Shown piece by piece: positions 47,811-56,279 of a stretch of 64,000 bases of DNA; the first letter of the stretch is position 1, and every line of letters starts with the position of its first letter. The notes beneath the pieces were generated by a model. It made no database searches. It saw only the letters and a program-made list of their open reading frames with translations, and was not told where the DNA came from. This DNA comes from Gallibacterium trehalosifermentans. GTDB taxonomy: Bacteria; Pseudomonadota; Gammaproteobacteria; Enterobacterales; Pasteurellaceae. The DNA is taken from contig NZ_JBHLWB010000001.1 in assembly GCF_042433055.1 (NCBI RefSeq), positions 310,001 through 374,000 of the forward strand. The letters run 5' to 3'. The position numbers and the translations under genes are program-made.

Positions 47811-47990
47811 TTGCCTACCTCAATTAAGTGATTCGTTAAAATTTAACGGAGATATTCTCGCATTACATAAAAAATCAGCGTATAATCTCCGACCGTTTTA
47901 TTATAGATACTTTAGTGCAAGGTATCATTTTTTCATAAAAAATTTAATGATTTAATTTTCAAGTATTGTTGTTATCTTACGGAGTAATTA

Positions 47991-49430
47991 ATGTCTAGAA
48001 GACTAAGAAGAACCAAAATTGTTACAACCTTAGGTCCAGCTACAGATAAAGGTAATAATTTAGAAAAAATTATTGCAGCAGGCGCAAACGTAGTACGTAT
48101 GAACTTCTCTCATGGTACACCTGAAGATCATATCAATCGTGCAGCAAAAGTACGTGAAGTTGCAAAAAAATTAGGTAAACAAGTTGCTATTTTAGGTGAT
48201 TTACAAGGTCCTAAAATCCGCGTGTCTACGTTTAAAGACGGTAAAATCTTCTTAAATATTGGTGATAAATTTATTCTAGATGCTGAATTACCAAAAGGTG
48301 AAGGAACTCAAGAAGCAGTTGGTTTAGATTATAAAAATTTACCAAAAGATGTTGTGCCAGGTGATATTCTTCTTTTAGATGACGGACGTGTACAATTAAA
48401 AGTAATTTCTACTGAAGGTGAAAAAGTATTTACTGAAGTAACTGTTGGTGGTCCGCTTTCTAATAATAAAGGGATTAATAAATTAGGTGGTGGCTTATCA
48501 GCAGATGCATTAACTGAAAAAGATAAAGCGGATATTATTACTGCAGCCAAGATAGGTGTAGATTATTTAGCGGTTTCATTCCCTCGTTGTGGTGCAGATA
48601 TTGAATATGCACGTAAGTTAGCAGTAGAAGCTGGATTAAATGCAAAAATCGTGGCAAAAGTAGAACGTGCGGAAACAGTGGCAACACAAGATGCGATTGA
48701 CGATATTATTAAAGCGTCTGATGTCATTATGGTTGCACGTGGCGATTTGGGGGTTGAAATTGGTGATCCTGAACTTGTTGGCGTTCAGAAAAAGCTAATC
48801 CGCCGCTCACGTCAATTAAATAAAGTGGTGATTACTGCAACGCAAATGATGGAGTCAATGATCAGTAATCCAATGCCAACCCGTGCAGAAGTTATGGACG
48901 TAGCAAATGCAGTATTGGACGGAACAGATGCTGTTATGTTATCAGCTGAAACTGCAGCAGGGCAGTATCCAGCAGAAACTGTGGCTGCTATGGCGAAAGT
49001 CTGTTTAGGCGCCGAAAAAATGCCGAGCATTAATGTGTCTCGCCACCGTATGGACGTTGAGTTTTCTTCAATCGAAGAGTCTGTTGCCATGTCAGCAATG
49101 TATGCCGCAAACCATATGAAAGGTACTGCTGCGATTATTGCGATGACCAGCACAGGTCGTACCGCTCGTTTAATGTCTCGTATTAGTTCTGGTTTACCGA
49201 TTTTTGCGCTTTCGCGTAATCAAAGTGCATTAAACCTTTGTGCTTTATATCGTGGTGTTGTACCTGTCTATTTTGAAGAAATGAGTCGTACAGTTGAAGG
49301 TGCAAAAGTTGCCATAAATCTATTAAAAGAAAAAGGTTATTTAGTTTCTGGCGATTTAGTTTTACTTACACAAGGTGATGAATTTATCTCTGGTGGCACC
49401 AATACTTGCCGTACTTTAGTTGTAGATTAA
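47991..49430 (+). CDS. pykA: Pyruvate kinase (PykA type)
   Basis: Last step of glycolysis, phosphoenolpyruvate plus ADP to pyruvate plus ATP. The 479 residues start MSRRLRRTKIVTTLGPATDKG and contain RMNFSHGTPEDH, LGDLQGPKIRVSTFKDGKI, the active-site lysine in KIVAKVERAET, MVARGDLGVEIGDPELVGVQKKLI and TATQMMESMI...PTRAEVMDVANAVLDGTDAVMLSAETA. The arginine-rich N-terminus and overall pattern match E. coli PykA (AMP-activated type) rather than PykF. The ATG follows GGAG within an AT-rich leader. A terminator follows. Confidence 0.96.
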   Translation: MSRRLRRTKIVTTLGPATDKGNNLEKIIAAGANVVRMNFSHGTPEDHINRAAKVREVAKKLGKQVAILGDLQGPKIRVSTFKDGKIFLNIGDKFILDAELPKGEGTQEAVGLDYKNLPKDVVPGDILLLDDGRVQLKVISTEGEKVFTEVTVGGPLSNNKGINKLGGGLSADALTEKDKADIITAAKIGVDYLAVSFPRCGADIEYARKLAVEAGLNAKIVAKVERAETVATQDAIDDIIKASDVIMVARGDLGVEIGDPELVGVQKKLIRRSRQLNKVVITATQMMESMISNPMPTRAEVMDVANAVLDGTDAVMLSAETAAGQYPAETVAAMAKVCLGAEKMPSINVSRHRMDVEFSSIEESVAMSAMYAANHMKGTAAIIAMTSTGRTARLMSRISSGLPIFALSRNQSALNLCALYRGVVPVYFEEMSRTVEGAKVAINLLKEKGYLVSGDLVLLTQGDEFISGGTNTCRTLVVD

Positions 49431-49456
49431 TTTACGCTTTTTAGATTATAAAATAA

Positions 49457-49488
49457 AAACCTCTAACCATTGTGTTAGAGGTTTTTTT
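49457..49488 (+). terminator. Rho-independent terminator after pykA
   Basis: AAACCTCTAAC (49457-49467) pairs with GTTAGAGGTTT (49474-49484), followed by TTTT. Confidence 0.9.
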
Positions 49489-49554
49489 ATATATACGATT
49501 TTTAACTTGCTTACGAATCAGTTCCATTAGATAACGAGGTCAACTCAGAAAGAT

Positions 49555-49611
49555 ATACATAATTATATAAGAAATGTATAATTATACTTATTTTGTATAA
49601 TTATATATAAA
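49555..49611 (+). repeat. Three 19-bp-spaced palindromic repeats upstream of an ATPase gene
   Basis: The core ATAATTAT occurs at 49559, 49578 and 49597, exactly 19 bases apart. The middle copy is the perfect palindrome GTATAATTATAC (49576-49587) and the third is GTATAATTATAT (49595-49606). The array ends 14 bases before the ATPase ATG and also supplies TATAAT boxes. It may be an operator array. Confidence 0.65.
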
Positions 49612-49619
49612 GGTCGTCT

Positions 49620-50720
49620 ATGAAAGATCCACTTTATTATCCAAGAACTGAGCTTGCAAGCCGTATTTTAATTAGTTTAAAAGATGGCATTATGCACGCC
49701 CTAACCTTATTTGCACCACGTCGTATGGGGAAAACGCAATTTTTACTAAACGATATTAAGCCAATGGCAAAAGAAATGGGGTTTAATGTATTTTATTTTA
49801 GCTTTATGGAGAAAGCGGATAGCGAAGCAAAAAAAGTGTTTAATGCGCAGTTACTTGATTTTTTAGATGAAGTAACCAGTGGTACAAATAAATTTACTCA
49901 AGCAATCAAACAACTTAAAAGTGTTGATGTGTTAGGGGTTGGCATTGAGTTAGTAACTGAGAGTAAAGGATTTTCTTTTACTGTTAGTGGACTACTTAAC
50001 GAATTAGCAGAGAAATCCAAGAAGCCGATTATAATGTTGCTTGATGAAGTACAAGAGTTGGCAAGAGAGAAAGGCAATGATGATTTTATTCAATCCTTGC
50101 GTACGGGGCTTGATGTAAATCAAAATAAAATTAAAGTGATATTCACGGGAAGCAGTACAAATGGCTTGCGGTTGATGTTCAATGACAATAAAGCGCCTTT
50201 TTTTCATTTTGCACACCCTATTGACTTTCCATACCTCACGAAATCATTTACAGACTTTTTAGCAGATATTTACCATAGCCGAACAGGCAAGCAAATTGAT
50301 AAAGAATATTTTTATCAGCTCTTTGAGCGAGTGCATTTTACGCCATTATATATGCGCTCAATTACGCAAGATATGATTATTAACCCTGATTTAACGTTAG
50401 AACAGGCGGCAGAATATCGGCTTTCTCAAATGGCAGAATTAAGCGATGCGAGCAAAATATGGGCGAAATTAAGCTTGTTAGAGCGTGAAATAGTCAAGCT
50501 GATCACAGAAGGAGAAACAACACCTTACAAAAAGGCAACAAGAGAGAGATTAGCCGCTAAAATTGGGGTTGAGGAACTTAGTGCAAGTTCAATACAAGGA
50601 CAAATAAGAAAATTAGAGAAAAAAGAACTGATTACAAGAGATATAAATAAATCAATTAAAATCAATAACCCACATTTCCAAACATGGATTAAAGAAAACT
50701 GTTTTGATGGCAAAGAATAG
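49620..50720 (+). CDS. Orphan P-loop ATPase with C-terminal winged helix
   Basis: 366-residue cytoplasmic NTPase of the archaeal-ATPase/STAND-like group. Walker A lies in FAPRRMGKTQF (Gly37-Lys38-Thr39), Walker B in IIMLLDEVQEL (Asp142-Glu143), and a sensor-type strand in VIFTGSSTNGLRLMF. Residues about 215-290 form a helical lid (DFLADIYHSRTGKQID). The last 80 residues resemble a winged helix (LSLLEREIVKLITEGE, ASSIQGQIRKLEKKELITRD). No nuclease or membrane part is fused. The function is unknown; possible roles are regulation or defence. It stands alone between pykA and the 3' end of tRNA-Val, which suggests an acquired gene. AAAGG is near the ATG. Confidence 0.85.
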   Translation: MKDPLYYPRTELASRILISLKDGIMHALTLFAPRRMGKTQFLLNDIKPMAKEMGFNVFYFSFMEKADSEAKKVFNAQLLDFLDEVTSGTNKFTQAIKQLKSVDVLGVGIELVTESKGFSFTVSGLLNELAEKSKKPIIMLLDEVQELAREKGNDDFIQSLRTGLDVNQNKIKVIFTGSSTNGLRLMFNDNKAPFFHFAHPIDFPYLTKSFTDFLADIYHSRTGKQIDKEYFYQLFERVHFTPLYMRSITQDMIINPDLTLEQAAEYRLSQMAELSDASKIWAKLSLLEREIVKLITEGETTPYKKATRERLAAKIGVEELSASSIQGQIRKLEKKELITRDINKSIKINNPHFQTWIKENCFDGKE

Positions 50721-50829
50721 CATTTATGATTGCTTTTTGAGTAGCATTTAATTGTAGGATATATATTAGCTATGCCACCTAAAAAACAGTTGTAATGGAA
50801 TTGGAGATTAAGTTTTTGGAAAAGTTAGA

Positions 50830-50906
50830 TGGTGCGACCGGGTGGACTCGAACCACTGACCCCCACCATGTCAAGGTGGTGCTCTAACCAACTGAGCTAC
50901 GGTCGC
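50830..50906 (-). tRNA. tRNA-Val (GAC)
   Basis: The reverse complement begins GCGACCGTAGCTCAGTTGG, has the anticodon stem CCACC/GGTGG around TTGACAT (anticodon GAC), the T arm GTTCGAGTC, and an encoded CCA end. The acceptor stem GCGACCG/CGGTCGC is fully paired. Its 3' end faces the ATPase gene. Confidence 0.97.
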
Positions 50907-51079
50907 TTTGTGAAAACCTCGCCATTATAATGAGCTACTACGGAATTGCAAAATATTTTTAAATAAGAATGAACTAAATGCCTAAAAAGCCAACAACTTA
51001 AATAAATTATCATTGTAAATCATACTAATTGATAATAAAAAATTGTATTTAGTACTCTAACAGTGAGATTTTAAGGTAC

Positions 51080-51113
51080 AAAAAAGCCAAATGATCTTAA
51101 ATGCATTTGACTT
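51080..51113 (-). terminator. Terminator of asnS
   Basis: On the minus strand AAGTCAAATG (51113-51104) pairs with CATTTGGCTT (51093-51084), with one G-T pair, then TTTT. Confidence 0.75.
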
Positions 51114-51138
51114 TTTCTCAATCATCTGCTACTAACGA

Positions 51139-52542
51139 TTAGAATGCAGCGTTTCTTGGTGAGCGAGGGAATGGAATGACATCACGAATATTTTGTACCC
51201 CAGTTACATATACGATTAAGCGCTCAAAACCCAGACCAAAGCCTGAATGTGGCACAGTACCATAACGGCGTAAATCGCGATACCACCAGTAGTCTTCTTT
51301 ATTAAGTCCCATCTCTTCCATACGTTTATCTAACACCTCTAAACGTTCTTCACGTTGTGAACCACCAATAATTTCCCCAATTCCTGGTGCTAAAACGTCC
51401 ATTGCAGCTACCGTTTTACCGTCATCGTTGAGACGCATATAGAACGCTTTAATATCTTTCGGATAGTTTTTCACCACAACAGGAGATTTGAAATGTTCTT
51501 CAGCGAGATAACGCTCATGTTCTGAAGAAAGATCAATACCCCATTCCACAGGGAACTCAAAAGTTTTGCCACATTGTTTTAAAATTTCAATCGCATCAGT
51601 GTAGTCAACTTGTGCAAAGTCAGAGTTAATAAAGTTTTGCAAACGAGTAATTACTGTACTATCAACATGTTTGGCAAAAAATTCCATATCGTCCATACGC
51701 TCATCTAAAACGGCTTTAAAGACATATTTCAACATATCTTCTGCTAATTTAGCGTTATCTGCTAAGGTAGCAAAAGCGACTTCGGGCTCTACCATCCAAA
51801 ATTCTGCAAGGTGGCGAGTCGTATTTGAATTTTCTGCTCGGAACGTCGGTCCAAACGTATAAATTTTACTTAAGGCACACGCATAAGTTTCACCATTAAG
51901 TTGACCTGATACGGTTAAGAAAGATTCTTTGCCAAAGAAATCTTGGCTAAAATCAATTTCGCCTTGTTCAGTTTTTGGCAAATTGGTTAAATCTAATGTA
52001 GATACACGGAACATCTCGCCAGCACCTTCTGTATCAGATGCTGTGATTAGTGGAGTTGCAACCCAATAGAAACCTTGTTCATTAAAAAAACGATGAATGG
52101 CTTGAGCAAGGCAATGACGCACACGGGCTACCGCACCAATTAAATTAGTACGAGGGCGTAAATGTGCTACTTCACGTAAATACTCAATAGAATGACGTTT
52201 TGCTGCCATTGGATAAGTATCGGGATCTTCCACCCAACCACACACCTCGATTTTTTCCGCTTGTAATTCAACCGCTTGACCTGCTGCAGGAGATTCTACT
52301 ACTTTCCCTGTAACCACAACAGAACAGCCAGCCGTTAAACGTAAAATTTCTGATTGATAATTTTCAATAGACTGATCAATCACCACCTGAATTGGGGAAA
52401 AACCAGAGCCATCATAAACAGCAAGAAATGAAACGCCTGCCTTAGAATCACGTCGAGTACGCACCCAACCACGTACCACGGTGGACGAACCAATCGCCAC
52501 GTCGCCTTTTAAAATCTCAGCAACGGATTTAGCTTGTGTCAT
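51139..52542 (-). CDS. asnS: Asparaginyl-tRNA synthetase
   Basis: Class IIb enzyme charging tRNA-Asn. The 467 residues match the E. coli length of 466. They comprise the N-terminal OB-fold anticodon domain (VRGWVRTRRDSKAGVSFLAVYDGS) and the class II core with FYWVATPLITASDTEGAGEMFRVS, motif 2 (FGPTFRAENSNTTRHLAEFWMVEPE) and motif 3 (GFGLGFERLIVYVTG). I chose the ATG at 52542 (MTQAKSVAEILKG), with GAGG upstream. A start further upstream would add twelve residues not found in the family. Confidence 0.97.
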   Translation of the reverse strand: MTQAKSVAEILKGDVAIGSSTVVRGWVRTRRDSKAGVSFLAVYDGSGFSPIQVVIDQSIENYQSEILRLTAGCSVVVTGKVVESPAAGQAVELQAEKIEVCGWVEDPDTYPMAAKRHSIEYLREVAHLRPRTNLIGAVARVRHCLAQAIHRFFNEQGFYWVATPLITASDTEGAGEMFRVSTLDLTNLPKTEQGEIDFSQDFFGKESFLTVSGQLNGETYACALSKIYTFGPTFRAENSNTTRHLAEFWMVEPEVAFATLADNAKLAEDMLKYVFKAVLDERMDDMEFFAKHVDSTVITRLQNFINSDFAQVDYTDAIEILKQCGKTFEFPVEWGIDLSSEHERYLAEEHFKSPVVVKNYPKDIKAFYMRLNDDGKTVAAMDVLAPGIGEIIGGSQREERLEVLDKRMEEMGLNKEDYWWYRDLRRYGTVPHSGFGLGFERLIVYVTGVQNIRDVIPFPRSPRNAAF

Positions 52543-52712
52543 AGTAACCTCAATGAATTTCTTGTTTTTTATAAGCACGCCATTCTACAACAGTTTGCTA
52601 ATAGGATAAATGCAGAAACACAAAAGTAGTGGAATTTATCAACAATTTTTTGAAAATTAAAAAATAGTTGAAAATAAAGTGTGAACTCTTTCGCAAATTT
52701 GCAGGAAACTGC

Positions 52713-52741
52713 TTGAGAATGGAGTAAAAAATTCGTATAAC
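52713..52741 (+). promoter_or_regulatory. Promoter of the Mlc-like regulator gene
   Basis: TTGAGA (52713-52718) and TATAAC (52736-52741) have an ideal 17-base spacer, about 60 bases before the ATG at 52803. An AT-rich near-palindrome ATTTTTTGAAAATTAAAAAAT lies about 55 bases further upstream and could be an operator. Confidence 0.55.
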
Positions 52742-52802
52742 AAACAAAATTATTATCTTATGGAGTAAAACAGTTTTGGTGTGAACTGTTGACAAAGGAC
52801 TT

Positions 52803-54008
52803 ATGGCAAAGCAGTTATTAAACTCATCACAAAAATTACAGCATTTAGGCACAATTTATCGTTTAATTGAACAATTTGATCTCATTTCACGGATTGATTT
52901 ATCAAAAATTTCAGGCTTAGCCCCCGCCAGTATCACGAATTTTACGCGAGAATTAATCGATCTAAAATTAGTAATCGAACGCACCACACAAACGCCGATT
53001 TTACGAGGACGTCCTGCTGTAGGGCTAGCGATTTCTCCTTTTTATTGGCAGTCATTATGTGTGGTATTAAGTGAAAGAGAAATGACACTTTTCCTCTGTG
53101 AACTGAATGGGAAAGTTGTTGCAACCAAATGTTATCCTATTTTAACGACACAACTTACAGAATTAAATTCCCTATTAATTAATAATTTAACTGCTTTTCA
53201 GCAAGAATACCGACAACACATAATACAACTCTTTGCCATAGCGATTTCAGTAGATGGTCTACTTAATCGTCAACAAACGGGAATTGAGCGTTTAGGGCAA
53301 TATCACCTCAATCTAGAACTGCAAACTGAATTAAATCAACACTTTCATTTACCTATTATTTTAACGGAATATTTTTCAGCATGGGTGTTTGCTGAATCAA
53401 CGTTAGGCGCTGCAATTAGTAGTGAAAATGTCATTTTTTTACACATTGATGAAGCGATTAATATGAGTGTGTCAATTAAAGGAAAAATGATCCAAGGTAG
53501 CAAACAACAACGAATGAATATTGATCGTGTTTGTTTGCCGACTTTAAATCCACTCTCTAACATTATTAGTCAAGATTTATTAGCCGAAGATGCTCAGCAA
53601 TTACAACATCATGTAACTTATGCTGCGATTTATCGCCTTGTGAATCATCTTTTGCCAAATGATATTGCAGATAATGAACAAAAAATTCAATATCTTTGCG
53701 ATTTAGCGGATCAAGGTAATGAACAGGCGATTGCTATTTTGCACTATGTGGCAGATGGTATTTCATATGTGTTAATGAATTTAGTAAATATTTTTTCATC
53801 AGACAAAATTATGATCAATTCTAGCTATTTAGGATCAAATGCTATTTTTGTTGAACACTTAAAACACAAATTAAATCAAAATCTCTTACTCGATCAACAT
53901 CAGGTTAATATCATCACAGGGCATTATGCTCAAAATAATGCCGTTGTAGCCAGTGCGATAGTAAAAAAATACCTTTATAGTGGGGAATTGATTGGAACTT
54001 TGTTGTAA
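52803..54008 (+). CDS. mlc: ROK-family transcriptional regulator (Mlc-like) without the zinc site
   Basis: Sugar-metabolism repressor homologue of 401 residues. The N-terminal winged helix closely follows E. coli Mlc (TIYRLIEQFDLISRIDLSKISGLAPASITNFTREL, then GRPAVGL). The ROK core keeps SAWVFAESTLGA and the end VVASAIVKKYLYSGELIGTLL. Where Mlc and NagC have a His and a C-x-C-x4-C zinc cluster, this protein reads GKMIQGSKQQRMNIDRVCLPTLN, so the ligands are absent. The EIGH motif is also missing. DNA binding looks intact, but sugar or EIIB-Glc sensing may be changed. AAAGGA precedes the ATG. Confidence 0.85.
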   Translation: MAKQLLNSSQKLQHLGTIYRLIEQFDLISRIDLSKISGLAPASITNFTRELIDLKLVIERTTQTPILRGRPAVGLAISPFYWQSLCVVLSEREMTLFLCELNGKVVATKCYPILTTQLTELNSLLINNLTAFQQEYRQHIIQLFAIAISVDGLLNRQQTGIERLGQYHLNLELQTELNQHFHLPIILTEYFSAWVFAESTLGAAISSENVIFLHIDEAINMSVSIKGKMIQGSKQQRMNIDRVCLPTLNPLSNIISQDLLAEDAQQLQHHVTYAAIYRLVNHLLPNDIADNEQKIQYLCDLADQGNEQAIAILHYVADGISYVLMNLVNIFSSDKIMINSSYLGSNAIFVEHLKHKLNQNLLLDQHQVNIITGHYAQNNAVVASAIVKKYLYSGELIGTLL

Positions 54009-54190
54009 TGTTTGTGAGAGCATGGAATAGATAAGTTAATTCTATAAAATTATTTCAAACAATACTTATATTAATTTCATTAATAAATAGAGTAGAGTAA
54101 AACGCTAAGGTAAAAGGGACAATACGATAAATTATTGTCAATTAATTATATTTCCCTTTCCTTTGAATAACTAACACATAAATTTATCTT

Positions 54191-54466
54191 TTATAATGTT
54201 GGCATTATTAGTAAAACTAAAAATAGAGACGGCGGGATAACAATGCCAATAATTCCAAGTCTAAGACAGAATTTTGGGGTCAAAATCTCCTTGGGAAGAA
54301 TAATAAAGAGTAAAATTGAACCGAAGAATAGTATATGTGCAATAAAGAGAAGACTATTCCAAAGCTTAATTCCTGCATCGAAAGCCATGGCAACGGGAAT
54401 AAAGCTAAAAAAGGCAAAGAATAATGTTAAACAAACTAAACATAAACGTACAATACAAGAAATCAT
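54191..54466 (-). CDS. Small three-helix membrane protein of unknown function
   Basis: 91 residues with three hydrophobic segments (about 5-29, 38-58 and 68-88), possibly an integral inner-membrane protein. I do not recognise a family. The ATG lies three bases after the esterase stop codon (TAAATAATG, with GAG of the esterase end as a possible ribosome site), which suggests translational coupling within the rsmI-esterase operon. A plus-strand frame over the same bases is Lys-rich with no start signal and is less likely to be real. Confidence 0.6.
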   Translation of the reverse strand: MISCIVRLCLVCLTLFFAFFSFIPVAMAFDAGIKLWNSLLFIAHILFFGSILLFIILPKEILTPKFCLRLGIIGIVIPPSLFLVLLIMPTL

Positions 54467-54469
54467 TAT

Positions 54470-55288
54470 TTACTCATTAAAAAATGCAAACCTTAAAAAC
54501 TCCACAAAATGATCTGCCCAATGTTTTTCGTGGTGGATTTCGTTTGCCATTAAACGTAGGCAGATATTGTCTAGTGGGTGTCCAGTACGGATTAAGGCTT
54601 GATAATAGCGTAACGTACAATCAATATAGGCTTGATTCATATTGGAAATAAATTGTGCATCAGCATCATCACCCTCTTTCGTACCAACGTGAATAAAGAC
54701 TCTACTAGCTTGATCAACGGGGTGTTGGTGGAGAAAGTCAAGAAAAGCAGGCTCACTAAACCATGATGCTAAGGAAAAAACGCCTAAATGCCCAAAAATG
54801 TGTGGATAAGCCGATCCCATATAAGCGGTGATAATTCCCCCCATCGAACTGCCAGCTAATAGGGTATGTTCTCGTTCTGGTAAGGTACGATAGTGTTGAT
54901 CAATAAAAGGTTTTACAACTTCTACCACCCATTTCCCATACTCCATACCTAAACCACCTATGTTTCGCATTTCTGGGGAACCGACATCGGTTTGCCAAGG
55001 GGCGTATTCATCTAGACGAGCTGCGCCAGCATTATCAATGCCTACGACAATTATTTGTGGTAGTGCTTTATCGTGTTTGAGAGTAGGAATAATTTTCCAT
55101 GAATAGCCAGAATAAGACTCTTTACTATAAAAAACATTCTGTCCATCGTGCATATATAGCACAGGATAGCGTTGCCATTGTTGTTGGTGATAATTTTGGG
55201 GTAAAAGAATACGCACGCGACGCATATGATCAAAATATGGCACATAAAGATAATGTTCTTGCATTTCAAGGTAATGATGACGATACAC
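54470..55288 (-). CDS. Alpha/beta-hydrolase esterase (enterochelin-esterase-like fold)
   Basis: 272-residue serine hydrolase. The nucleophile elbow is GSSMGG in LLAGSSMGGIITAYMG, preceded by the oxyanion region YPVLYMHDGQNVFY. Acid and histidine candidates lie in VGTKEGDDAD and EIHHEKHWADHF. There is no signal peptide, so it is cytoplasmic. It resembles the putative esterase/Fes-type family (also esterase D-like), whose natural substrates vary. GTG at 55288 is preceded by AAAGGAA. It follows rsmI by 20 bases, so it is probably co-transcribed. Confidence 0.85.
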   Translation of the reverse strand: MYRHHYLEMQEHYLYVPYFDHMRRVRILLPQNYHQQQWQRYPVLYMHDGQNVFYSKESYSGYSWKIIPTLKHDKALPQIIVVGIDNAGAARLDEYAPWQTDVGSPEMRNIGGLGMEYGKWVVEVVKPFIDQHYRTLPEREHTLLAGSSMGGIITAYMGSAYPHIFGHLGVFSLASWFSEPAFLDFLHQHPVDQASRVFIHVGTKEGDDADAQFISNMNQAYIDCTLRYYQALIRTGHPLDNICLRLMANEIHHEKHWADHFVEFLRFAFFNE

Positions 55289-55308
55289 GATAATTCCTTT
55301 CTCTACGA

Positions 55309-56163
55309 TTAATGATCAGATGCGAAATGGTCTAAACCATACTGATAGAGGGCATTTTTTTTATAACCATAAACTTCAGCTACAATCGCTGCTGCTTTTT
55401 TCAAGGGCAATTCTTGGCTAATTAAACGTAAACTTCGTAGAGCTTGTTCGCTAAAATCCGATTTATCGGGTTCAGGCGCGCCTTCAACAACTAAAACAAT
55501 TTCCCCTTTACAGCGATTAGCATCTTGTTTTAGCCAATCAATTAACTCCACTAAACGGCTGCCATAGAGAGTTTCCCAGGTTTTGGTCAACTCTCTCGCC
55601 ATGACAAGGTAACGATCTTCCCCGAAGATCAATAACATATCTTGTAGGGTATCGAGAATTCGATGTGTAGATTCATAGAAAATCAAGGTGCGAGGTTCTT
55701 GATTTAATTCAGATAAACGATCTTGGCGAGCTTTGCTTTTTGCTGGTAAAAAACCTTCAAAACAGAAGCGATTAGAAGCAATTCCTGCTGCAGAAAGTGC
55801 TGTAATAGCCGCACAACAACCAGGAATAGGCACAACTTTAATATCAGCTTGGCGGCAAGCTCGTACAAGATGAAAACCAGGATCACTGATTAATGGGGTG
55901 CCAGCGTCAGAGATTAAGGCAATATTGATACCTTGTTGTAATTTTTCGATTAATAAAGTGGCTTTTTGTTGTTCATTATGATCATGCAATGCAAATAATG
56001 TTTTTTTTATCGCATAATGATTAAGCAGTAAACCACTATGACGTGTGTCTTCTGCTGCAATGAGATCAACTTGGGTTAAAATATCCAACGCACGTTGGCT
56101 AATATCATTTAAATTTCCGATTGGGGTAGCAACAATATACAATGTGCCAAATAAATTGCTCAT
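55309..56163 (-). CDS. rsmI: 16S rRNA (cytidine-1402 2'-O) methyltransferase
   Basis: SAM-dependent enzyme that modifies C1402 of 16S rRNA in the P site. The 284 residues show the tetrapyrrole-methylase fold: LYIVATPIGNLNDISQRA at the N-terminus, AAEDTRHSGLLLNHY, ALISDAGTPLISDPGFHLVR and FEGFLPAKSKAR, with FYESTHRILDTLQDM. Its divergent position next to lpoA and yraN is the usual gammaproteobacterial arrangement. Confidence 0.97.
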   Translation of the reverse strand: MSNLFGTLYIVATPIGNLNDISQRALDILTQVDLIAAEDTRHSGLLLNHYAIKKTLFALHDHNEQQKATLLIEKLQQGINIALISDAGTPLISDPGFHLVRACRQADIKVVPIPGCCAAITALSAAGIASNRFCFEGFLPAKSKARQDRLSELNQEPRTLIFYESTHRILDTLQDMLLIFGEDRYLVMARELTKTWETLYGSRLVELIDWLKQDANRCKGEIVLVVEGAPEPDKSDFSEQALRSLRLISQELPLKKAAAIVAEVYGYKKNALYQYGLDHFASDH

Positions 56164-56279
56164 AATTAAGTCTTTTATTTGCTTTTAAACTAATAGATAA
56201 GTAAGATTTTACAGGTACTCAACTTTAGGTTGAGTGGTTTTATTTTGTCATGATAGTTCAAATTATCATAGGGAAGAAT

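Noticed and set aside
49490..50830. Integrated element bounded by a duplicated tRNA-Val 3' end
   Set aside because: No repeat of the tRNA 3' end was found left of the ATPase gene, and no integrase is present.
54243..54512. Plus-strand 89-codon frame overlapping the small membrane protein gene
   Set aside because: Lys-rich, low-complexity translation, no start signal, and the opposite strand gives a coherent coupled membrane protein.
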